DNA of 27,635 nucleotides from an uncultured Akkermansia sp. (lineage in GTDB: Bacteria; Verrucomicrobiota; Verrucomicrobiia; Verrucomicrobiales; Akkermansiaceae). The DNA lies in the NCBI GenBank assembly GCA_904501955.1, contig CAJGCY010000015.1, positions 1-27,635 of the forward strand, read 5' to 3'. Both the position numbers and the translations under genes were made by a program. Below, one piece after another: positions 15,532-22,777 of the stretch (position 1 is its first letter; each line of letters opens with the position of its first letter). The notes beneath the pieces are model-generated. The model was not told the DNA's origin and searched no databases. It worked only from the letters and a program-made list of their open reading frames with translations.

Positions 15532-18500
15532 TTATTGATACTTAGCGCGGTCAGCAGCCTCAGCGCGGTTTTCTTCGCGCACGGTGCTATCGCTCTTATA
15601 CTGTTCCACCAAGGCGCGTACCTTAGCTACGGCAGCACGCTCTTCACGAGTCATCTGGCCGGAGATGGGGTCCACCATCTCAAGGTACTTGCTACCACGG
15701 TTCCAAGCCGTCCACTTATCGGAGTGAGTGAAGGTACCATCCTTGTTATCAGCATAGTTACCCTTACCGCGAGCCCAGAGCAGCTTCATCATCTTCTCAC
15801 ATGCCGGGGCGGATACATCGATGGAACCGAGGTAATCGCGGTACATATTGGAGTAAATGTTGATGGCTTCCTCCGTCTTGCCGGTCTTGTCGTAAGCTTC
15901 AGCCTGCATGGAGAGCATCTGCAAGCCGGCGTCGGAATCGCTGTCCAGCTCCAGATAAGCGGTGGTGATTTCCAGCACGCGGGCGTAATCCCCGGCGCGC
16001 ATGGCCTGACGAGCCTGACCGAAGCGGGCCTGATTCTTCACCGCGAACTCAGCATACTCGGAAGCGATGACCTTGGCATACAGCTTGGCAGCCTCTTCCT
16101 GAGCGGCGTTATCGTTCTTAGCGGAGAGGGCATCAGCCAAACCGAGGCTGTTCTCCTCCTGCATGGAGCCACCACGCTGCAGCGCAGCGCGATAGTAGGG
16201 GATGGCGCGGTCAAGAGCGGTATTGATAGCGCTCTCATTACCACTGCTGATGGGGGCGCGGCTGCGCATGTGCTCACCGATGGTGTAGCAAATCTCGTTG
16301 GTGAGGTCATTCGGCTGGTAATCACGAGCCAGCTGCTCGAGGTAGGACTCAATCTGAGCATCAAACTCAGCATGCTTGCTCTCATCAACCTCGTTCTTGG
16401 CTTCCTCAAGAGCCGTCAGCACCTCCATGCTCAAAGCAGCCTGGGTGAACTTATCAGCCTTATCCACACGGGAAGCAAGAGAAGCAATGTAAGCCTTGCG
16501 TGCCTCCAGGTCCTTGAACTCGCCCTTGTCCACCTTCGTGGAAATAAGGGCGGTGATGGTCTTGGGCACATCCGGGTTCAGCTTGTGCTGAGTGTTAGCA
16601 TAGGCAGCCTCACGGACGATGGTATCCTCCGCACGCTTGATGGCGACCTCATAAGCCTCACCACCGGTCTTGGCGGCATCACTGAGCGCAAGGCGAGCCA
16701 TCTGCAGAGCGAAGCGATTGGTCTCACTGCCGGCATCCACCTGCTCCCAGAAGGTGGTCATGTAACCTGCCCAGCGAGCATTCTTGGCGGCGTCATCCTC
16801 CTTCTTACCGTCATCAGCAGTCAGGCTGACCATACGGCCGTTGATGGCAAGCTTGTTGAGAGCCTCACCGGCGATACCCTTGCCCTTACCCTCGGGGCGG
16901 GCGAGTGCAGTCTTGTAAGCTTCCTCCAGCTGGCGGACGGCAATCTCAAACTTGGGCTTATCCTTGGTACCGAAGATGATGTTGGCATTCAGCACCAACA
17001 CGGTTGCATAGTTTTCATGCTTCTTGAAGTGCTCGATAAACTTACCGCACATCTCCTGAGCCACGGGGAAGTCATCCTTAGAGCTACGCAGCAACAGAGA
17101 GTTGATGGCATAGTAGTACACGTGCGGCAAGAACTGGTCCTCGGGGCTGGTGGTCGGATACTTGGTCTCGTAATCCTTCACAGCCTGGAGAATCTTGTTC
17201 AATTTATCCTCTTCCACCACACCGGCCTCACGGATGGTGCTGTAGTAGAGAGCAACCAGCAAGAAGCGGAGCTGCTTGTCATACGTGGCGCGCGCATTCT
17301 CAGCCACCTGAGTAGCACCGTCAACGACACCCTCGGCCAGCACAGCCTCGGCTGCCTTAATCGCATCCGCATTCTTCTTGAGGTTACGGTAGGCCTCCAC
17401 AATACATATACGAGCCTGCAGGTAGTTACCGCTGGTCTTGTCCACCTGCGGTGAGGTAACAACCTGATTGGCGTACTGAATGGTATCCTCCCACTTCTTA
17501 TCCTTGTAGGCTTGGGACATACGGTTGAGCATCAGAGCCAATGCTCCATCCTCACCGATGTCGGCCGGATTAATCTTATTCTCCATGGCGATAGCAGCCT
17601 CCTCATCACCGGTAGCACGCAGCAGCTGAGCGTATGCCTGCTGCAGCTTAGCGGCGATGGGCTTCTTGTTGTTGTCCACCAAATCCGGATAGCGATCCAC
17701 CAAGATGTGGTAACCGGCCTTGGCCAGACGGAAAGAACCGTAGTTAAGCGCGATAGAGGCGTTCAACTGCGTGGCGTAGGCATCCAACTCCACGTGCTCG
17801 GTAATCTTTGCCGCGTACTTCTCGGACATGATTTTGTAGTTAGCGCCATTGTAGCGCACGCCGTCGCGGTCCGTCACCACGGAGCCCTTGCCGGAGCCCA
17901 GCACACGCATCTTTGCCTTCAGCGCATCCACCGTCTCCTGCATGTTGGGTACCATACCCAGCAGAGCAATGGCGGAACGAGCGTTGTCGTTAGCAGCCTT
18001 CATGTCATTCTTCGCCACAGCCTCACCCACGCGCTTGGCACAGTCATTGGCAGGCTTCAGGAAACCGGCACCGTGCTGAGCCATACGCACCGGACCCAGG
18101 CTGAAGCTCTGGGGGTTGGAAACGATGATGTCACGCACCCAGCTTACAGTCTCCGGGTTCTTCATGGCGACGTTAATCACGGTGGCAAGACCGGCCATGG
18201 CCATCTCATCCGGCAGCACGCCCTTGGACTTGCGGCCGCGCTCCAAATAGCTACCGGCCTTCTTGAAATCCGGAGTCTCGCAGAGGATGTAGGACTGCAT
18301 CAGCATGAAGCAAATCTGCCCGTCAAGCTTCAGGTCTTTCTCCATCTTGGAAACACCATCACGGGACTGGTACAGCTCCAAATACTCCTCCAGCAGCGGG
18401 ATGGCATCCGCAAAGGCCTTGGGGTTCGGGGCAACGCCCTTCTTGGCATCACCCACACCCTGCTGGTAGCGGCAAAGTGCCATGTAGTACTTAGCGGCGG

Positions 18501-18888
18501 TCAGGTAGGGGTCAAAGCCCTGCCCACCGAGCAGCTTGCGGCGCTTGGCTTTGTCGCGCAGATTCTTGTCCTGGAAAGCAGGATTCTTCGTCAAACCCTC
18601 GTACACGGCATAGGCTTGGTCGTACTCCTTGGCAGCCAGCAAGAGTTCACCTTTCTTCCATACGAAGAAGGGCTCATAGAAGCCGTACTGAGCAACCGTA
18701 CGGCTCTTCTTATTGGCAAAGTACTTGAGCATCTCATCGCACTGAGCCAAGGCATCCTTGACTTTCCCCTGCTCTTGGAGCTGGGTAATGCGCTTGAACT
18801 TGCCGGCAGGGTCCTGTGCCTGGCACACGTAAGGAGCACTTACGGCTGCCAGAGCCAACACTGATAAGGCTGTTGTGTGTCTGAACAT
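15532..18888 (-). CDS. Giant exported TPR-like protein of the ExbB/ExbD operon
   Basis: A 1118-residue protein with a signal peptide (MFRHTTALSVLALAAVSAPYVCQAQ). The mature part is almost all helical repeat. Clear TPR-like units are ITQLQEQGKVKDALAQCDEML near 33-53 and, near the C-terminus, QARQAMRAGDYARVLEITTAYLEL plus MQAEAYDKTGKTEEAINIYSNM (roughly 970-1040). Between them are many degenerate 34-residue units. There is no catalytic motif or membrane segment beyond the signal. It lies downstream of exbB-exbD-exbD and upstream of a second exported helical protein. By analogy to TolA/TolB or Tol-Pal-linked TPR proteins it may pass force from the motor across the periplasm, but this is inference. 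Confidence 0.9.
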   Translation of the reverse strand: MFRHTTALSVLALAAVSAPYVCQAQDPAGKFKRITQLQEQGKVKDALAQCDEMLKYFANKKSRTVAQYGFYEPFFVWKKGELLLAAKEYDQAYAVYEGLTKNPAFQDKNLRDKAKRRKLLGGQGFDPYLTAAKYYMALCRYQQGVGDAKKGVAPNPKAFADAIPLLEEYLELYQSRDGVSKMEKDLKLDGQICFMLMQSYILCETPDFKKAGSYLERGRKSKGVLPDEMAMAGLATVINVAMKNPETVSWVRDIIVSNPQSFSLGPVRMAQHGAGFLKPANDCAKRVGEAVAKNDMKAANDNARSAIALLGMVPNMQETVDALKAKMRVLGSGKGSVVTDRDGVRYNGANYKIMSEKYAAKITEHVELDAYATQLNASIALNYGSFRLAKAGYHILVDRYPDLVDNNKKPIAAKLQQAYAQLLRATGDEEAAIAMENKINPADIGEDGALALMLNRMSQAYKDKKWEDTIQYANQVVTSPQVDKTSGNYLQARICIVEAYRNLKKNADAIKAAEAVLAEGVVDGATQVAENARATYDKQLRFLLVALYYSTIREAGVVEEDKLNKILQAVKDYETKYPTTSPEDQFLPHVYYYAINSLLLRSSKDDFPVAQEMCGKFIEHFKKHENYATVLVLNANIIFGTKDKPKFEIAVRQLEEAYKTALARPEGKGKGIAGEALNKLAINGRMVSLTADDGKKEDDAAKNARWAGYMTTFWEQVDAGSETNRFALQMARLALSDAAKTGGEAYEVAIKRAEDTIVREAAYANTQHKLNPDVPKTITALISTKVDKGEFKDLEARKAYIASLASRVDKADKFTQAALSMEVLTALEEAKNEVDESKHAEFDAQIESYLEQLARDYQPNDLTNEICYTIGEHMRSRAPISSGNESAINTALDRAIPYYRAALQRGGSMQEENSLGLADALSAKNDNAAQEEAAKLYAKVIASEYAEFAVKNQARFGQARQAMRAGDYARVLEITTAYLELDSDSDAGLQMLSMQAEAYDKTGKTEEAINIYSNMYRDYLGSIDVSAPACEKMMKLLWARGKGNYADNKDGTFTHSDKWTAWNRGSKYLEMVDPISGQMTREERAAVAKVRALVEQYKSDSTVREENRAEAADRAKYQ

Positions 18889-18964
18889 AAGTTAATGTTT
18901 GGTTAAGTTTGTGTCTCACTCCGCAGGGGGAGTATCCTGTAAAATCTTTCGTTTTTGATGCATT

Positions 18965-19007
18965 CAGGGGGGAGGAGCGCGGCTTTTGCCGCCTCAACTC
19001 CCCCCTG
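18965..19007 (-). other. Strong hairpin between exbD and the TPR gene
   Basis: A 10-bp stem CAGGGGGGAG/CTCCCCCCTG (18965-18974 with 18998-19007) encloses a second stem GAG-GCGGC/GCCGC-CTC with a TTTT loop (18975-18995). It fills the 159-base gap after exbD. No T-run follows on the minus strand; it could protect or cut the message, lowering or separating expression of the exported proteins. Confidence 0.55.
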
Positions 19008-19047
19008 TGCGTTTTGATTGTTAATTCGGGCGTTCTGAGTGTATGTG

Positions 19048-19542
19048 TCAGTCAGCTACACCTTCGCACTTCACGGATACGGCTTTGATACCGGCCTGTG
19101 TCAGTGCGGACATCACATCCATCACGCGCTGGTGCTTGGAGAACGGGGATGCCGTCAACACCAGAGGCTTGGGATTGTTCGGGTCATCATTGAGCGGGCG
19201 CAGCTTACCGACGAGCTCAGCGAGGTCACGCTCCTCATAGTAGCCGGCATCACCGGGGCGGAGCTTGAAGTCAGTGGTCGGAGCCATCTGCACCTTAGCA
19301 CCGCTCTGGTCCTCCCACCATACGGCGTTATCCTCCGTAATTTTGATGTTGAAGGGCTTGCTGTTGCTGGAGGAGGCAGCACCGGAGGATGAGGGAAGAG
19401 CCATATCGAACTTCTTCTCACTCACCAGTGAGGTTGCCACCAAGAAGTAAATGAGCAGCAGGAAGCAGCAGTCAATCATGGAGGAGATTTCCAATCCGGG
19501 CTCTTCTTGATCGTCCGTCTGAAGTTTTTTGTGTCTTGCCAT
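19048..19542 (-). CDS. ExbD/TolR-family biopolymer transport protein (second copy)
   Basis: A 164-residue ExbD/TolR-type protein: short cytoplasmic N-terminus, one membrane span at about 17-40 (LEISSMIDCCFLLLIYFLVATS) and a periplasmic domain. Asp24 in the span matches the proton-carrying Asp25 of ExbD. The two residues after it are Cys-Cys, and the usual Pro before the Ile-Asp is Ser. The periplasmic part has a Ser-rich linker (SSSGAASSSN) and ends in the ALTQAGIKAVSV segment typical of the family fold. It follows the other exbD by 28 bases and precedes the giant TPR gene. It should form, with ExbB and the other ExbD, a proton-driven motor. Its partner substrate is unknown. Confidence 0.93.
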   Translation of the reverse strand: MARHKKLQTDDQEEPGLEISSMIDCCFLLLIYFLVATSLVSEKKFDMALPSSSGAASSSNSKPFNIKITEDNAVWWEDQSGAKVQMAPTTDFKLRPGDAGYYEERDLAELVGKLRPLNDDPNNPKPLVLTASPFSKHQRVMDVMSALTQAGIKAVSVKCEGVAD

Positions 19543-19570
19543 AATCTTAAGTTATGTTGAGAGTTAACCT

Positions 19571-20158
19571 TTACTTCTTAGCGGGCAGAGAACCGAACAC
19601 GATATCCGGCACACCGGCATTATTGGCAGCGCCAATCACGTTGAACGTGTACTTCCAATCAGCACGGGCGTCCGCACGGATGTATACACGGAACTGCTTG
19701 GGGTCAATCTTCGTTTCCTCCAAAGCCTTCTTTTCATCCTTGATGAACTCTTCCAGCTTCTTGACGACGTCTTCGCCGGTGCCGGCAGTGAAGAACTTCT
19801 GCTCACCCTTGTGTGTCTTCACACCATAGTGAATACGAGTCACGTCGCTGCACTTGTACGTTTCCACCAACTTATCGATGCGGGTCTGCTCATTGGCGCG
19901 TGCTTTTTCATCACCATTCTTCACGAGCTCCATCATCTTTTCCGGGGCAAACACGTTGATGACTATACAGCCCTTTGCATCCTCCAAATCCGTAGGCTTG
20001 GTAGCCTGCGGCATCGTCACGCTCGGGTCCTTGGACACCGTCAATGCGGTAGCGTTCACGATGAAGAAGATAAGCAAAAGGAAGCAACAGTCAATCATTG
20101 AGGAGATGTCATTCTTGGCATCCTCTTCATACTGCATTCTTTCTTTTTTCTTACCCAT
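19571..20158 (-). CDS. ExbD/TolR-family biopolymer transport protein (first copy)
   Basis: A 195-residue ExbD/TolR-type protein with a charged cytoplasmic N-terminus (MGKKKERMQYEEDAKN) and one span (DISSMIDCCFLLLIFFIVNATAL) holding the conserved Asp23. The core SSMIDCCFLLLI is identical to the neighbouring copy while the periplasmic domains differ strongly. Its domain is longer, with a Lys/Glu-rich helix (about 130-148) before VYIRADARADWKYTFNVIGAANNAGV, which is the ExbD-type terminal fold. It follows exbB by 76 bases containing a hairpin. Two unlike ExbD copies suggest a heteromeric stator, as known for AglR/AglQ/AglS in Myxococcus; the link is analogy only. Confidence 0.94.
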   Translation of the reverse strand: MGKKKERMQYEEDAKNDISSMIDCCFLLLIFFIVNATALTVSKDPSVTMPQATKPTDLEDAKGCIVINVFAPEKMMELVKNGDEKARANEQTRIDKLVETYKCSDVTRIHYGVKTHKGEQKFFTAGTGEDVVKKLEEFIKDEKKALEETKIDPKQFRVYIRADARADWKYTFNVIGAANNAGVPDIVFGSLPAKK

Positions 20159-20183
20159 GGGGAAAATGAAAGTTAGAGATTAT

Positions 20184-20215
20184 GTCAGCCGGCGTCGGTG
20201 TGAGCACCGGCTGAC
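20184..20215 (-). other. Hairpin between exbB and exbD
   Basis: A 9-bp stem GTCAGCCGG/CCGGCTGAC (20184-20192 with 20207-20215) with a competing inner pairing CGGTG/CACCG. No T-run follows on the minus strand. Likely an intra-operon stability or processing element. Confidence 0.5.
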
Positions 20216-20234
20216 CCGAAAGCGGCGTCAGGCC

Positions 20235-21092
20235 TTAAGCCTGGGGAGCACCCTCCCATTCACCTTCCTGACCCTCGGCATACTCCTCATAGCCCTCTTC
20301 ACCACCGAGACCCTCGGGGATGCGGGCGAGCTGAGCCTCAGCGTTGATGACGTTGATGGAGGTGTTCACCATCTCGGAAACAACGTTCACAGCCTCAGAC
20401 TCAAGCTTCTGAGCATGCTTCTTGATGAAGAAGAAAGTGGGGATAGCAACGATGGATACAATCAGACCCCAGAAGGTGGTAAGAAGAGCCACGGAAATAT
20501 CACCTGCGAGCTGGGAGGGGTCAGCCTGACCGGAAGCAGCAAGCACGCCGAAGCAGCCCACCATACCCTGAATGGTACCGAACAGACCGAGCGACGGACC
20601 CAGGGAGCCCACCAGAGCGAGCACGTCTACCGGGAACATGATGGTGGAGCGCTCGTTGTTAGCGAAGTCCACAATAGCGTCCTCCACAGCGTCCTTACCG
20701 AGGTCCTCGGGGCGGGTGGCATCAATGTTGGGGAGAGCGTAAGCGACCAAGCGGCCCAAGTAGGTGGGGCTGGTGGTAGCGAGCTCAATAGCGGAGCGCA
20801 CACGGCACTCACCCATGAGAGCCACGAGCTGACCACGAAGGTCATCCGGGCAGAACTTATTCTTGTTAATGGACATCAGGCAGTATACTGCCAAGAAGAT
20901 GGCGATAGCCAGAAGCACAACGATGGGAATCATTGTCCAGCCACCATCAATAATCCATTTGTCAAGCATGGTCTTCTCACCGCCACCGCCTTTGGCGGCT
21001 TCTTCAGCGGCGAAAAGATTGGACATTGACATCACTGCTACAGCTCCGAAGGAGAGAGCGCGAACACCGAAACGAGCGATCATTGCTTTCAT
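20235..21092 (-). CDS. ExbB/TolQ/MotA-family proton channel protein
   Basis: A 285-residue ExbB/TolQ-type protein. It has an N-terminal signal-like hydrophobic stretch (about 6-28, ending NLFAAEE), a Gly-rich linker, a membrane span at about 52-74, a cytoplasmic domain, and two further spans at about 153-180 and 200-224. The pore signatures are GLFGTIQGM (169-177) and DISVALLTTFWGLIVSIVAIP (198-218), whose Thr residues match the polar residues of the ExbB pore. The C-terminus is acidic (GGEEGYEEYAEGQEGEWEGAPQA). It is first in the operon with a likely promoter just upstream. A second in-frame ATG four codons in is also possible. The signal-like extension is unlike E. coli ExbB. Confidence 0.94.
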   Translation of the reverse strand: MKAMIARFGVRALSFGAVAVMSMSNLFAAEEAAKGGGGEKTMLDKWIIDGGWTMIPIVVLLAIAIFLAVYCLMSINKNKFCPDDLRGQLVALMGECRVRSAIELATTSPTYLGRLVAYALPNIDATRPEDLGKDAVEDAIVDFANNERSTIMFPVDVLALVGSLGPSLGLFGTIQGMVGCFGVLAASGQADPSQLAGDISVALLTTFWGLIVSIVAIPTFFFIKKHAQKLESEAVNVVSEMVNTSINVINAEAQLARIPEGLGGEEGYEEYAEGQEGEWEGAPQA

Positions 21093-21131
21093 AATTAGTA
21101 AAAATGCGGTTGATGCAAAATTAACGAGTAT

Positions 21132-21160
21132 TATTTAACCTAATTTTCAGCGTTTGGCAA
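21132..21160 (-). promoter_or_regulatory. Promoter of the exbB operon
   Basis: On the minus strand TTGCCA (21155-21160), a 17-base spacer, then TAAATA (21132-21137). The predicted start near 21125 leaves a leader of about 33 bases. It lies just after the alkaline phosphatase terminator region. Confidence 0.55.
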
Positions 21161-21165
21161 GCACG

Positions 21166-21197
21166 TTTTTTCAAAAAGCACTTTTTTGCTGAAAAAA
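21166..21197 (-). terminator. A/T-rich terminator of the alkaline phosphatase gene
   Basis: TTTTTTCA (21166-21173) pairs with TGAAAAAA (21190-21197) around an inner AAAAG/CTTTT pair, giving a T-rich tail on both strands. It lies 18 bases after the phosphatase stop. Confidence 0.45.
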
Positions 21198-21215
21198 GCA
21201 GGCATCTGCCCTGAA

Positions 21216-22310
21216 TTACTTGAGGGGAGCACGGAGAATATTAGTTAAGATATCCGTATTTTCCATGATACCGGAGAAGGCTTCCGCCCCCGGGCCGGCG
21301 GCGTAAATGGGCACGGCGACCCCGGTATGATTGGAGGTAGAGAACGAGCCCTTAACCCAGCCTTTCTTCACGCAACCGTCCAAAATGGACAAGCCGCCGG
21401 TTTGGTGGTCAGCCGTGACTACGAGCAGGGTATCCGGGTGGCGCTGCATCCACTGCAGCACCACGCCGAGGGTTTTATCAAAATCGAGTGTTTCTCGCAC
21501 GACGAGGTTCAAATCCGTAGCGTGTGAGGCCATGTCAATCTCAGAGCCCTCAATCATCAGGAAAAAGCCATTCGGCGCCTGCTCCAGCACGGAAAGTGCT
21601 TTTTGCACATTTTGCGGCAGTTCATCCCCACGTTCCGGCGCGTAGGGGCAATCACCCTTGGCGGACAGGGAGACGAAGCGGCGAGGCTCCGCCGCCAACT
21701 GAGCCGCTTGCTCAGGCGTGAATGCCGCAGAGCCACCACCGGCCACCACGCGGAACGGCATCTCCAGCAACTGGGCAGCTATTTTTTCCGTCTGCTTGCG
21801 GCTGGGCACGTGCGCATAAAATGCAGCAGGAGTCGCATCCGTGATGGCCTTAGTCACCACCAAGCCGGCATCCTTGTTATACGGGGGCTGCATCAGGCGC
21901 GCCGCCAGAGAGTACAACACACGGCCGGAGGGGCGCTGCCCCAGCATACCGTTATTCGTTTTCTCACCACAGGCAATAGCCGTACCACCGGCGGCGGAAT
22001 CCGTGATGGTGCGGTTCGCTGAGGGCGTGCGTGAAAAAGCCGTGTGCGGCAGGCACTCCAAGTTCAGCTTACCGCCATTGCACAGCCAAGCAGCCCACAC
22101 GTGCTCGGAGCTCATGCCATCCCCAATCATCAGGATAACATTCCGAGCCTGCGCCGGAGTTTCAATATAATGCGCGGACTGCTTATCACGGAACGTGTAC
22201 CCCACCACCTCATGCTGCGGTACGTCCTTCACCTCTTGCACCTGCCCTGCCCCGGCACCCCATACCGTGCAGGCCAACAAACTCAAACATACTGTAAAGA
22301 GCTTTTTCAT
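21216..22310 (-). CDS. Alkaline phosphatase, PhoA type
   Basis: A 364-residue exported phosphomonoesterase from the ATG at 22308-22310 (MKKLFTVCLSLLAC). The start at 22361 is rejected because the signal peptide begins at this internal Met. All family motifs are present: IGDGM at 62-66 (metal ligand Asp64), TDSAAGGTA at 103-111 with the nucleophile Ser105, EGSEIDMASH at 254-263, TADHQTGG at 299-306 and the zinc-binding His328 in SNHTG. The length is short but complete for the family. LLAC at 11-14 could be a lipobox, so it may be a lipoprotein or a free periplasmic enzyme. It probably releases phosphate from organic esters. The likely promoter sits against the start codon. The gene is alone between two terminators. 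Confidence 0.95.
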   Translation of the reverse strand: MKKLFTVCLSLLACTVWGAGAGQVQEVKDVPQHEVVGYTFRDKQSAHYIETPAQARNVILMIGDGMSSEHVWAAWLCNGGKLNLECLPHTAFSRTPSANRTITDSAAGGTAIACGEKTNNGMLGQRPSGRVLYSLAARLMQPPYNKDAGLVVTKAITDATPAAFYAHVPSRKQTEKIAAQLLEMPFRVVAGGGSAAFTPEQAAQLAAEPRRFVSLSAKGDCPYAPERGDELPQNVQKALSVLEQAPNGFFLMIEGSEIDMASHATDLNLVVRETLDFDKTLGVVLQWMQRHPDTLLVVTADHQTGGLSILDGCVKKGWVKGSFSTSNHTGVAVPIYAAGPGAEAFSGIMENTDILTNILRAPLK

Positions 22311-22317
22311 CCCCACC

Positions 22318-22346
22318 ACACTAGCACACCTCACCTCGCAGTGCAA
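22318..22346 (-). promoter_or_regulatory. Promoter abutting the alkaline phosphatase start
   Basis: On the minus strand TTGCAC (22341-22346), 17 bases, then TAGTGT (22318-22323). A start six to eight bases further falls at or within a couple of bases of the ATG at 22310, so the mRNA would be leaderless or nearly so. No phosphate-box-like repeat is evident. Confidence 0.45.
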
Positions 22347-22378
22347 GAAAAAAGGCCGCACCCCGTAAAGGTGCGACC
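22347..22378 (-). terminator. Terminator of the small Cys-rich gene
   Basis: On the minus strand GGTCGCACC pairs with GGTGCGGCC (22370-22378 with 22354-22362; one G:T pair), followed by seven T residues (complement of 22347-22353). It ends the gene at 22412 and lies directly upstream of the phosphatase promoter. Confidence 0.85.
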
Positions 22379-22411
22379 CTGAAGAAATGATACTTTCGCG
22401 TTACCGTAATA

Positions 22412-22594
22412 TTACTTACCGTGCCTTACCGGAAGAGTCTTCACGGGAGTAGCCACGGGAGTGGGGGTAATGTCCTGCCCACAGCAGTTACCGTGCGGCA
22501 TCGGGCGCAGCGGGGGCATGGACTGGGACTGGCAGCAGCAAGCGCTGAAGCCTACTGCGCACGCAATGGAAAGAATGAGAGTGGTGGCTTTCAT
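22412..22594 (-). CDS. Small Cys-rich lipoprotein-like protein
   Basis: A 60-residue protein, not recognised. It has a positive start and hydrophobic stretch (MKATTLILSIACAVGFSA) followed by CCCQSQ; FSAC is a loose lipobox, so Cys19 could be lipidated. The mature part is very short and rich in Pro, with another CC at about 37-38 and a Thr/Pro/Val stretch (ITPTPVATPVKTLP). It has its own promoter and a strong terminator, which supports it as a true gene despite its size. Small lipoproteins of this sort often act as envelope helpers, but nothing here shows a function. Confidence 0.7.
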   Translation of the reverse strand: MKATTLILSIACAVGFSACCCQSQSMPPLRPMPHGNCCGQDITPTPVATPVKTLPVRHGK

Positions 22595-22626
22595 AAGAAA
22601 AAATGTCGTATGAAGTTATCGCACTT

Positions 22627-22655
22627 AGTTAAACAAATTTGCAGGGAGTAGTCAA
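22627..22655 (-). promoter_or_regulatory. Promoter of the small Cys-rich gene
   Basis: On the minus strand TTGACT (22650-22655), 17 bases, then TTAACT (22627-22632). The predicted start near 22620 gives a leader of about 26 bases. Confidence 0.6.
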
Positions 22656-22737
22656 CACTTAAATTCCGCCTCGGGCACATTTTTTACTCTTCAGGCGCAT
22701 TTCTGAATAAAAATTATACGCACAGCGACTTATTTAC

Positions 22738-22766
22738 TTGTAAAGCGCGCGCACGTGTGTGATAAT
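22738..22766 (+). promoter_or_regulatory. Promoter of the five-gene plus-strand operon
   Basis: TTGTAA (22738-22743), 17 bases of alternating purine/pyrimidine G/C sequence, then GATAAT (22761-22766). A start near 22773 would leave only about five bases before the ATG at 22778, so the mRNA would be nearly leaderless. Confidence 0.5.
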
Positions 22767-22777
22767 GGGCGCGCATT

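Noticed and set aside
15535..17454. Long plus-strand frame antisense to the giant TPR gene
   Set aside because: Shadow of the opposite frame; no start signals and no recognisable domain.
21166..21197. Regulatory T/A hairpin as a riboswitch
   Set aside because: Too simple and A/T-only; best read as a terminator.
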